From the NCBI GenBank assembly GCA_021777685.1, contig JAJYDH010000122.1:1-13466 (forward strand): 13,466 nucleotides of DNA, given 5' to 3'. Of the stretch, positions 5,273 to 12,067 are shown piece after piece. The notes under the pieces are model-generated. The model saw only the letters and a list, made by a program, of their open reading frames with translations. It did no database searches and was not told the DNA's origin. Position 1 is the stretch's first letter. The number at the start of each line of letters is the position of its first letter. The translations under genes and the position numbers were made by a program. The stretch comes from Planctomycetota bacterium (GTDB lineage: Bacteria; Planctomycetota; Planctomycetia; Isosphaerales; Isosphaeraceae).

Positions 5273-7438
5273 ATGGATATCTCGCTCCTGCACGCGGGCC
5301 TGGCGGCGGGGGCGGCGCTGGCGGCCGTCCCGGTGATCCTCCACCTGTTCATGAAGCAGACGCCCAGGCACGTCATCTTCCCCGCGCTTCGCCTGATCCG
5401 CGAGCGGAACAAGCGATCGAAGAAGCAGCTCAAGGTCAAGAACTGGCTCTTGCTGGCGGCCCGGATGCTCCTGCTGGCCCTGATGGCCCTGGCGCTGGCC
5501 CGGCCGACGCTGAACTCGGAGACCTCGCTGGGCGACCAGGAGGTCCCCACGGCGCTGGCGCTGGTCTTCGACACGAGCATGTCAATGCAGTACACCGAGC
5601 GGGGCAAGGACCGCCTGGCCGAGGCCAAGCTCCGCGCGGCCGAGATCCTCAAGAAGACGACCGACAACAGCGAGGTCTTCGTGCTCGACTCGGCCGACCC
5701 GGTCAAGCCGGTCGCCGTCTCGCCCGCCTCGGCCCGCAAGCGGATCGACGCCTTGACCCTCCGCGACGCCAACCGCCCGCTCAACGCGGCGGTCGTCCAG
5801 GCCAGCCGGGCGGTCGCCGACAGCAACCTCGCCCGCCGGGAGGTCTACGTCCTGACCGACCTCGCCAGCTCGGCCTGGGAGCCGGGATCGACCCGGACGG
5901 CCGAGGACCTGGAGAAGATCCGCGAGGAGAAGAAGGCCGTCCGGACCTACGTCCTCCAGCTCGCCCCGAAGAAGGTCGACGACGTCGCCGTGATCGCCGC
6001 CGAGCCGACCTCGGCCGTCGTCGCGGAGGGCGAGCCGGTCGAGATCAGGGCCACGCTCCGGTCGTCCGGCCCGGCGACCGAGCGTGTCGCCGAGTTCTGG
6101 CTCGACGGCGACAACAAGAAGGACCAGAAGCTCGTCGCCCTGCCCGCCAACGGCGAGCAGGAGGTGACGTTCGTGACCCCCTCGAAGCTCGAGGCCGGCC
6201 TCCACCAGGGGCGGATCAAGCTCGGCGGCGGCGCCGACAACATGGCCTTCGACGACGTCCGCTACTTCACCTTCAACACCCAGCCGGCGCTCCGGATTTT
6301 GCTGGTCTCCGACCTGAACATCGACGCCCTGTTCGTCGAGAAGGCCCTGGCGCCCGAGGCCTCGATCGCGACGACCGGCGCCTCGTCCCCGTTCCGGGTC
6401 GAGCGCGAGACCCGCAAGCAGTTCGAGGCCCGGGCCAGGCTCAAGGATTTCGCGGCGGTGTTCCTGCTCAACGTCGACGGCCTCTCGGCGGCCGACTGGG
6501 GCAAGCTGGCCCTCTATGTCCGCGAGGGGGGCGGCCTGGTCGTCGCCCCCGGCGACCGAGCGGACGTCTCGGCCTACGGCCAAGGCGCGGCGTCGATTCT
6601 GCCGGCGACGCTCGACGAGAAGAAGACGGCCCCGCCGGGCACCACCTTCGGCCGGGCCGACTTCGAGCACCCGCTGTTCAATCGCCATCCCCGGCTGCTC
6701 GACCCCGAGCTGACGGCCTGGCCGGTCTATCGGTACTGGGGCGTCAAGTCGGCCGACAACGCGCGGACGATCCTCAAATATTCCGACGGCGCCCCGGCCC
6801 TGATCGAGCGGAGCTTCAAGGGGAACCGGACCGGCCACGTCCTGCTCTGGACCACCCCGCTGGCCCGGCGAGTCTCCCGCGACGAGCCGGGGGCCTGGAA
6901 CGAGTTCCCCCAGTCGTGGGCCTTCGTGGACGTCCTCTCGCAGGCCATCCCCTACTTCGCCGGGACCTCGGGCGAGCGGCTGAACTACGAGGCGGGACAG
7001 GACGCCATCCTGACCATCGACCCCAACCGCAAGGCTTCGAACTACACGGTCCAGGGGCCGGACCCCAAGGTCACCGACCGCCTGTCCGCCCCGACCACGG
7101 GCGACGTCCTCCTGATCCCGACCCCGCAGAAGGCAGGCCAGTGGACGGTCAAGGGGACCGGGCCCGACGGCTCGCAGATGAAGATGGGCTTCAGCGTCAA
7201 CGTCCCCACGACCGAGGCCCAGGTCCTCTCGCTCAAGCCGAACGACCTCGACACCCTCTTCGGCGGCAAGGACAATTACAAGATCGCCGAGGACGCCAAG
7301 GGGCTCCGCGAGGCGCATGATAAGGCCGTCTACGGGAGCGAGTTGTTCCCCTACCTGATGTTCTTGATCCTGGCGCTCGTGACCGCCGAGAACCTGCTGG
7401 CCAACAAGTTCCACCGCGATTCGGCCACCTCGACTTGA
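5273..7438 (+). CDS. BatA-like VWA membrane protein
   Basis: This 721-residue protein begins with the BatA N-terminal region: a first membrane segment at about 5-27, a basic stretch with PRHVIFPALRLI at 31-42, and a second segment at about 58-78. A VWA domain follows with DTSMS at 100-104 and Asp196 in LTDLAS; the usual MIDAS threonine is not seen where expected (near 165-170). A beta-sandwich-like part (about 235-335) comes next, then a glutamine-amidotransferase-like segment from RILLVSDLN (341) to REGGGLVVAPGD (417-428). The protein ends with a beta-rich part and a membrane helix at about 691-709. The VWA and amidotransferase-like parts would probably face the periplasm. The ATG at 5273 has only a weak AAGGG upstream, and no better start is near. 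It probably forms a complex with the next gene product and the MoxR/DUF58 pair. Confidence 0.9.
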   Translation: MDISLLHAGLAAGAALAAVPVILHLFMKQTPRHVIFPALRLIRERNKRSKKQLKVKNWLLLAARMLLLALMALALARPTLNSETSLGDQEVPTALALVFDTSMSMQYTERGKDRLAEAKLRAAEILKKTTDNSEVFVLDSADPVKPVAVSPASARKRIDALTLRDANRPLNAAVVQASRAVADSNLARREVYVLTDLASSAWEPGSTRTAEDLEKIREEKKAVRTYVLQLAPKKVDDVAVIAAEPTSAVVAEGEPVEIRATLRSSGPATERVAEFWLDGDNKKDQKLVALPANGEQEVTFVTPSKLEAGLHQGRIKLGGGADNMAFDDVRYFTFNTQPALRILLVSDLNIDALFVEKALAPEASIATTGASSPFRVERETRKQFEARARLKDFAAVFLLNVDGLSAADWGKLALYVREGGGLVVAPGDRADVSAYGQGAASILPATLDEKKTAPPGTTFGRADFEHPLFNRHPRLLDPELTAWPVYRYWGVKSADNARTILKYSDGAPALIERSFKGNRTGHVLLWTTPLARRVSRDEPGAWNEFPQSWAFVDVLSQAIPYFAGTSGERLNYEAGQDAILTIDPNRKASNYTVQGPDPKVTDRLSAPTTGDVLLIPTPQKAGQWTVKGTGPDGSQMKMGFSVNVPTTEAQVLSLKPNDLDTLFGGKDNYKIAEDAKGLREAHDKAVYGSELFPYLMFLILALVTAENLLANKFHRDSATST

Positions 7439-7538
7439 ACCGATTCCAGTATGATCGATGGATGATGCCCGATGATCGAGGAATTCCGGCGGTTTGCCCG
7501 TCGACCATCCCCGGGCCAGGTATGAGGAGGCCGCCCCG
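7439..7538 (+). other. Spacer between the two VWA genes
   Basis: This 100-bp spacer contains short imperfect direct repeats of ATGATCGA (around 7451-7480) and an isolated -10-like TATGAT (7450-7455) without a matching -35 element. A TTG at 7494 opens the downstream frame 15 codons earlier, but it has no ribosome binding site. GAGGAGG at 7524-7530 sits 8 bases before the ATG at 7539, and this decides the start of the next gene. Confidence 0.5.
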
Positions 7539-9758
7539 ATGAGCATCAGCCTGAATCCGATCGGCGGCTCGTTCATCCTCGTGATCGTGGCCTCGATCGC
7601 CGTCATCAGCCTGACGATCTGGGCGTACCGATATCGCCTGCGGAACACCTCGGGCGCCTGGCGGTACGTCGCCTTCGCGCTCCGGATCGCGGCGGTCCTG
7701 CTCTGCCTGGCCGCGGCGTTCCGGCCTTCGCTGATGCTCGACGAGAAGAAGAAGCAGCAAAGCTCGGTGATCTTCCTGATCGACTCCAGCGGCAGCATGT
7801 CGGTCTCCGACGAGGTCAACGGCCAGAGCCGGTGGGCCGTCGCCAGGAAGGCGCTCGACGCCGCCCGGCTGGCGATCGAGGGGAAATCGAAGGACCTCGA
7901 CGTCAAGGTCTACCGGTTCGACAGCGACCTTCACGACTACAAGGCGGACGACCCCTCGGAGCCCAAAGGGAGAGAGACCGACCTGGGCTCGATGCTCCTC
8001 AAGCCGGTCAAGGACGCCCAGGGGGGCCGGATCGCGGCGATGGTCGTGCTCTGCGACGGCGCCTCCAACGGCGGGATCTCGCCGATGGTCGCCGCCCAGC
8101 AATTGCGGGCCTCGACGATCCCGGTCGTCACCGTCGGCGTGGGCACGGCCGACGCCGGCAAGGCGTCGAAGGACATCGCCGTCCGCGAGCTGATCGCCGG
8201 GCCGACGGTCTTCGTCAAGAACCAGCCCGAGATCCGGGGGACGGTCTCCGTCCGGGGGTACGCCAACCAGTCGATCGAGGTCGAACTCTACGTCGAGGGG
8301 GAGGCCAGGCCCGTCGCCACCAAGACGATCAAGGTCCCCGAGGGGACCGACGTCATCCCGATCAACGGCCTCAAGTACATCCCCGACACCCCCGGCGAGA
8401 AGCGGGTGACGCTCAAGGTCAAGCCGAAGTCCGGCGAGCTGGTCGCCACGAATAACGAGGTCAGCACCTATCTCGACGTCCTCAAAGGGGGGCTGAAGGT
8501 CCTCTACGTCCAGGGGCCGGATTTCTCCTGGGAGCCCCGGTTCCTGACCCGGAGCCTCGACGCGGCCCGCGAGATCCACGCCGACCTGAAGGTCGTCCGA
8601 GAGCCGGCCCGGGGCGAGAAGGGCCTGATGGACGATGCCGACTTCGCCCCCGGCCAGTACGACGTCTACATCCTCGGCGGCCTGCCCGCCGACCACCTGA
8701 CCCGGACCCAGATCCGCCTGCTGACCCTGGCCGTCGAGAAGGGGGCCGGGCTCATCATGCTCGGCGGCCGGTCGAGCTTCGGCGCCGGCGGCTGGGCCGG
8801 GACCGAGCTGGCCCGCGCGATCCCCGTCAACATCGGCCCGAACGACGGCCAGATCGAGCCGGGCGACGAGGGCTTGAAGGTCGTCCCCGACACGCTTGGC
8901 CTGGAGAACTTCGTCCTCCGGCTCGGCCCGAACACGGCCGAGTCGGCGAGGATCTGGGCCGGCCTGCCGCCGATCACCGGCTCGAACCGGTTCGGCCAAC
9001 CCAAACCGTCCTCCTTCGTGCTCGCCCGCGCGGGGCGTGATCCGCTGATGATCGGCATGGACAACGTCGGCAAGGGGCGGGCCCTCGCCTTCGGCGGCGA
9101 GACCTGGCCCTGGGCCCGGTCGAGCGACGAGGGCCGCCTGGCCCACGCCAAGTTCTGGAGGCAGGCCATCCTCTGGCTCGCCCACAAGGAGAACCAGGGC
9201 GAGAGCCAGGTCAAGCTCAAGCTCGACGCCCGGCGGGTGGCCATCGGCCAGAAGCTGGAACTCACCGCCTCCGCCCGAGACGCCAAGAACGAGCCGATCG
9301 CCGACGCCGAATACCAGACGACCGTCACCAGGCTCGACCCCGCCGGCAAGCCCGAGGGCAAGCCCGTGCCGGTCGATCTCTATCCCCAGGGCGGCGCCGG
9401 CAAGGGTGCCTACTTCGCCGACGGCCAGCCGGGCGAGTACCTCGTCACGGTCAAGGGGACAAAGGGCGGCAAGGAGATCGGCGCCGATTCGGCCCGGTTC
9501 ATGGCCTATCAGGACGACCGCGAGCTGGAGAACCCCGCGGCCGACCTGGCCCTGCTCAAGCAGATCGCCGAGATCACCGGAGGCGCCGCGCTCCGGTCGG
9601 AGGACCTGGCCAGGCACCTCAGGACCATCGGCCCCGAGGCGTCCGAATATGTCTCCCAGTCCGAGCATCGGCTCTGGGACAACTGGCCCTTCTTCCTGAT
9701 CTTCGCCGCGATCCTGACCGCCGAGTGGGCACTTCGCAAGGCGAAGGGGTGGGTATGA
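7539..9758 (+). CDS. VWA membrane protein with glutamine-amidotransferase-like domain
   Basis: The 739-residue product has two N-terminal membrane segments (about 9-30 and 43-61), a VWA domain (about 75-215) and a beta-sandwich-like section (about 216-315). A class-I glutamine-amidotransferase-like domain follows, from LKVLYVQGPDFSWE (319-332) through VYILGG (376-381) to GAGLIMLGGRSSFGAGGW (402-419). A further beta-rich section and a C-terminal membrane helix at about 713-731 complete it. The MIDAS set looks complete: DSSGS at 82-86, Thr148 in RETDLGS, and Asp173 in LCDGAS. No obvious amidotransferase cysteine nucleophile is seen in the GG-rich segment, so that domain is probably structural or ligand-binding. 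The ATG at 7539 has an ideal GAGGAGG 8 bases upstream. It resembles the previous gene in layout, so the two may form a pair at the membrane. Its stop overlaps the next start (ATGA). Confidence 0.9.
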   Translation: MSISLNPIGGSFILVIVASIAVISLTIWAYRYRLRNTSGAWRYVAFALRIAAVLLCLAAAFRPSLMLDEKKKQQSSVIFLIDSSGSMSVSDEVNGQSRWAVARKALDAARLAIEGKSKDLDVKVYRFDSDLHDYKADDPSEPKGRETDLGSMLLKPVKDAQGGRIAAMVVLCDGASNGGISPMVAAQQLRASTIPVVTVGVGTADAGKASKDIAVRELIAGPTVFVKNQPEIRGTVSVRGYANQSIEVELYVEGEARPVATKTIKVPEGTDVIPINGLKYIPDTPGEKRVTLKVKPKSGELVATNNEVSTYLDVLKGGLKVLYVQGPDFSWEPRFLTRSLDAAREIHADLKVVREPARGEKGLMDDADFAPGQYDVYILGGLPADHLTRTQIRLLTLAVEKGAGLIMLGGRSSFGAGGWAGTELARAIPVNIGPNDGQIEPGDEGLKVVPDTLGLENFVLRLGPNTAESARIWAGLPPITGSNRFGQPKPSSFVLARAGRDPLMIGMDNVGKGRALAFGGETWPWARSSDEGRLAHAKFWRQAILWLAHKENQGESQVKLKLDARRVAIGQKLELTASARDAKNEPIADAEYQTTVTRLDPAGKPEGKPVPVDLYPQGGAGKGAYFADGQPGEYLVTVKGTKGGKEIGADSARFMAYQDDRELENPAADLALLKQIAEITGGAALRSEDLARHLRTIGPEASEYVSQSEHRLWDNWPFFLIFAAILTAEWALRKAKGWV

Positions 9759-10183
9759 GGCTCCAGCAATCGGCCGAGATCGCGGCGACCCCCGAGATCC
9801 TGTTCGACCTCACGCAGGACTACGGCCGTCGCCTCGACTGGGACCCGTACCTGAAGGAGGCGAGGCTGATCGACGCCAAGCGGCCAGGTGTGGGCGTCCA
9901 CGCCTGGTGCGTGGCGACGAACGGGTTCGGGATGGAGACACGCTACGTCTCGTTCCGGCCGCCCTCGGCCTGCGCCGTGGAGATGGTCCGGGGCCCATGG
10001 CTCCTGAAGGCGTTCTCCGGCTCCTGGAGGTTCGAGCCGGTCGGCCCCTGCCGGACGAGGGTCGAATTCATCTACAGCCTGGCAGGTCGTCCGGCATTCC
10101 TGACTCGTGTGTTGGCCAAGATTTTCGACCACGACACTCGGAGAAGACTTGCCGCTCTGAGACGGGCCGCGGAGGTTTTGTAG
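9755..10183 (+). CDS. SRPBCC (START-like) family protein
   Basis: This 142-residue protein fits the SRPBCC/polyketide-cyclase-like fold: an N-terminal strand QQSAEIAATPEILFDLTQDY, then a Trp-Asp-Pro segment at about residues 29-31, a beta-rich middle, and a C-terminal amphipathic helix from about 112 rich in Arg and Leu. The superfamily binds hydrophobic ligands in a deep cavity; the ligand here cannot be told. The ATG at 9755 overlaps the previous stop (ATGA) and is preceded by AAGGGG 5 bases upstream, so translation is probably coupled to the VWA gene. A GTG at 9725 would give ten more residues but lies inside the upstream gene and lacks a binding site. The TAG stop (10181-10183) lies inside the left arm of the long hairpin that ends the operon. 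Confidence 0.85.
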   Translation: MRLQQSAEIAATPEILFDLTQDYGRRLDWDPYLKEARLIDAKRPGVGVHAWCVATNGFGMETRYVSFRPPSACAVEMVRGPWLLKAFSGSWRFEPVGPCRTRVEFIYSLAGRPAFLTRVLAKIFDHDTRRRLAALRRAAEVL

Positions 10184-10258
10184 GGTGGGTCGAGCCTCGG
10201 GCGAGCCCCACCACGCATTCGGATGGTGGGGCTCGCCCGAGGCTCGACGCCACCCTAC
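10180..10258. terminator. Long near-perfect inverted repeat between convergent genes (REP-like element, probable bidirectional terminator)
   Basis: The left arm 10180-10213 and right arm 10224-10258 pair over 34 bases with one bulged C (at 10249 or 10250) and a 10-base loop (10214-10223). Each arm begins with GTAGGGTGG at its outer end and ends with CCCCACCA towards the loop. Inside each arm CTCGGGCGAG is itself a small palindrome. The outer TAG of each arm is the stop codon of the adjacent gene, on both sides. No T-run follows, so it would end transcription by structure rather than as a textbook intrinsic terminator. GGTGGG...CCCACC palindromes of this type are, as I recall, dispersed in many planctomycete genomes, which fits a mobile or REP-like origin. 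Confidence 0.75.
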
Positions 10259-11943
10259 AGGATGCGATTCCGGGTCGAATTTGACTTCAGGGCCATCGTC
10301 TCGGCTTCCGGGACTTCGGATTGCAGCGGCGGGCGCCTCAGGGTGATGTGCCGGGCCCAGGCCGGATCGGTCTGGGGGAAGTCGCGGCGGGTGTGGACCC
10401 CTCGGGATTCCTCGCGTTCAAGGGCGGCGGCGATCATCAGCCGGGCCACCGTCAGCATGTTCTGCGAGGTCCAGCCGGAGGGGCCGTCGAAGACGTGGTT
10501 GAGGGCGTAGCGGCACCAGAAGTCGACCTGATCGGCGGCCTCGGAGAGGCCCCGGGCGTCTCGGGTGATCCCGACCGAGCGCCACATCAGGGCCCGGAGC
10601 GACTCGCGGATGTCGACGAGGTCGAGCGGGGCCCGGTTCGCCCCGGGGCTGGGCTCGCTGACGATCGGCGGGACTTCGAGGCGATGGGGGCCCGAGTCGA
10701 GGAGGAGCCGGGCGATGTCCTCGGCGGCCCTCGCCCCGTGGACGAGCCCTTCGAGCAGGCTGTTCGAGGCGAGCCGGTTGGCGCCGTGGAGGCCCGAGCT
10801 TGTGACCTCGCCGGCCGCCCAGAGGCCGGGCAGCGAGGTCCGGCCGTCGTCGTCGATCGTGACGCCGCCCACCATGTAGTGGGCCCCGGGACGGACGGGG
10901 ATCAGGTCGCGGGTGACGTCGAGGTCGAACCCCTTGCAGAGGGCGGCGATCCCCGGAAAACGCTCGTTGATGAACGCCGGTTCGAGGTGCGAGAGGTCGA
11001 GGTAGACGTTCGGGTGCTGGGTCCTGGCCATCTGGGCGACGATGGCCCGGGAGACGTCGTCGCGAGGGGCCAGCTCGGCGGCCGGGTGGTAATCGGGCAT
11101 GAACCGGTGGCCGTTCCGGTCGCGGAGGTACGCCCCCTCGCCCCGGATCGCCTCGGTGATGAGGTGGCGGGACGAGCCGGCGATGTAGAGGACGGTGGGG
11201 TGGAACTGCATGAACTCCATGTCGCGCAGCTCGGCCCCCGCGCGATAGGCGACGGCGTGGCCGTCGGCCGTGGCGATCGGCGGGTTGGTCGTCTCGCGGA
11301 AGAGCATCCCCGCCCCGCCGGTGGCGAGGACGGTGGCCCTGGCCCAGATCAGCGAAGGGCCCCGGTGCTTGTCCCAGACGAGGGCCCCTCGGCACCGGCC
11401 CTCGTGGGTCAGGAGGTCGATGGTGAAGCTGTTCTGCCAGATCCGGACGTTCGGGCGGGCGCGGGCCTTCTCGATCACCGCCCTCATCAGCTCGCGGCCG
11501 GTCGCGTCGCCGAGGGCGTGGACGATCCGGGGGTGCGAATGGCCCCCCTCGCGGGTCAGGGCGACCTGGCCGTTGACCTGGTCGAAGATCGTGCCCCACT
11601 CGATCAATTCGCCGATCCGCCGGGGGGCCTCTCGGACGACCAGCTCGACGACGTCGGGGTCGCAGAGCCCCTTGCCGGCGGCGATGGTGTCGGCGACGTG
11701 GTCTTCGAAGTGGTCGCCGGGGTCGAGGACGCCGGCGATCCCGCCCTGGGCGTACGCGCTGTTGCTCTCCTTGACCTCGTCCTTGGTGACGACCAGGACC
11801 CGGAGCGGGCCCGGGACCCCGAGCGCCGCGCGGAGGCCGGCAACGCCCCCGCCGATCACCAGGACGTCCGTGAAGTGGTGCGGCAGGTCCTGGGGGTCGA
11901 ACGCGGTCAGGTAGCGTCGGGGCAAGGCGAGCGGCTGGAGCAT
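10255..11943 (-). CDS. nadB: L-aspartate oxidase
   Basis: NadB oxidises L-aspartate to iminoaspartate with FAD, the first step of de novo NAD synthesis; quinolinate synthase (NadA) uses the product in the cytosol. The 562 residues are slightly longer than the roughly 540 of the E. coli enzyme. Visible motifs are the FAD-binding VIGGGVAGLRAA at 29-40, SNSAYAQGGIAG at 60-71, HALGDATGREL at 142-152, MQFHPT at 245-250 (His248), the active-site APRDDVSRA at 292-300, PGAHYMVGGV at 352-361 and HGANRLASNSLLE at 386-398 (Arg390). All key residues are present. The ATG at 11943 gives a family-like N-terminus (RYLTAFDP before the FAD site) but has a poor binding site, with AAGG 13 bases upstream. No nadA or nadC is in the window. 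Its TAG stop lies in the right arm of the intergenic hairpin. Confidence 0.96.
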   Translation of the reverse strand: MLQPLALPRRYLTAFDPQDLPHHFTDVLVIGGGVAGLRAALGVPGPLRVLVVTKDEVKESNSAYAQGGIAGVLDPGDHFEDHVADTIAAGKGLCDPDVVELVVREAPRRIGELIEWGTIFDQVNGQVALTREGGHSHPRIVHALGDATGRELMRAVIEKARARPNVRIWQNSFTIDLLTHEGRCRGALVWDKHRGPSLIWARATVLATGGAGMLFRETTNPPIATADGHAVAYRAGAELRDMEFMQFHPTVLYIAGSSRHLITEAIRGEGAYLRDRNGHRFMPDYHPAAELAPRDDVSRAIVAQMARTQHPNVYLDLSHLEPAFINERFPGIAALCKGFDLDVTRDLIPVRPGAHYMVGGVTIDDDGRTSLPGLWAAGEVTSSGLHGANRLASNSLLEGLVHGARAAEDIARLLLDSGPHRLEVPPIVSEPSPGANRAPLDLVDIRESLRALMWRSVGITRDARGLSEAADQVDFWCRYALNHVFDGPSGWTSQNMLTVARLMIAAALEREESRGVHTRRDFPQTDPAWARHITLRRPPLQSEVPEAETMALKSNSTRNRIL

Positions 11944-12021
11944 GGGAGTCGGCCGACCTTCGGACGGGACTACGGCGGGAGTCGCCGACGGCCCACCATC
12001 GGGCCATCGACGACTCCTGTG

Positions 12022-12050
12022 AAGGTATGCCGCGCCGGGCGGAGGGTCAA
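12022..12050 (-). promoter_or_regulatory. Candidate promoter of nadB
   Basis: On the minus strand TTGACC (12050-12045, five of six matches) is followed after 17 bases by TACCTT (12027-12022, only three of six). Transcription would start near 12015, about 70 bases before the nadB ATG. It lies in the 124-bp gap behind the Gln-rich gene. The -35 element is good, the -10 weak; activation by a regulator or read-through from upstream are alternatives. Confidence 0.35.
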
Positions 12051-12067
12051 GCGACCCCCGTCCGGCC

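Noticed and set aside
7494..7538. TTG at 7494 as start of the second VWA gene
   Set aside because: It would add 15 charged residues before the first membrane segment and has no binding site; GAGGAGG sits 8 bases before the ATG at 7539.
5582..9668. Very long minus-strand open frames (774 and 811 codons) opposite the VWA genes
   Set aside because: They are antisense to two proteins with clear domains and have Gly/Asp/Leu/Val-biased compositions expected from complementing GC-rich codons; no family motif is visible.
9725..9754. GTG at 9725 as start of the SRPBCC gene
   Set aside because: It lies inside the VWA coding region without a binding site, while the ATG at 9755 has AAGGGG at good spacing and an ATGA overlap.
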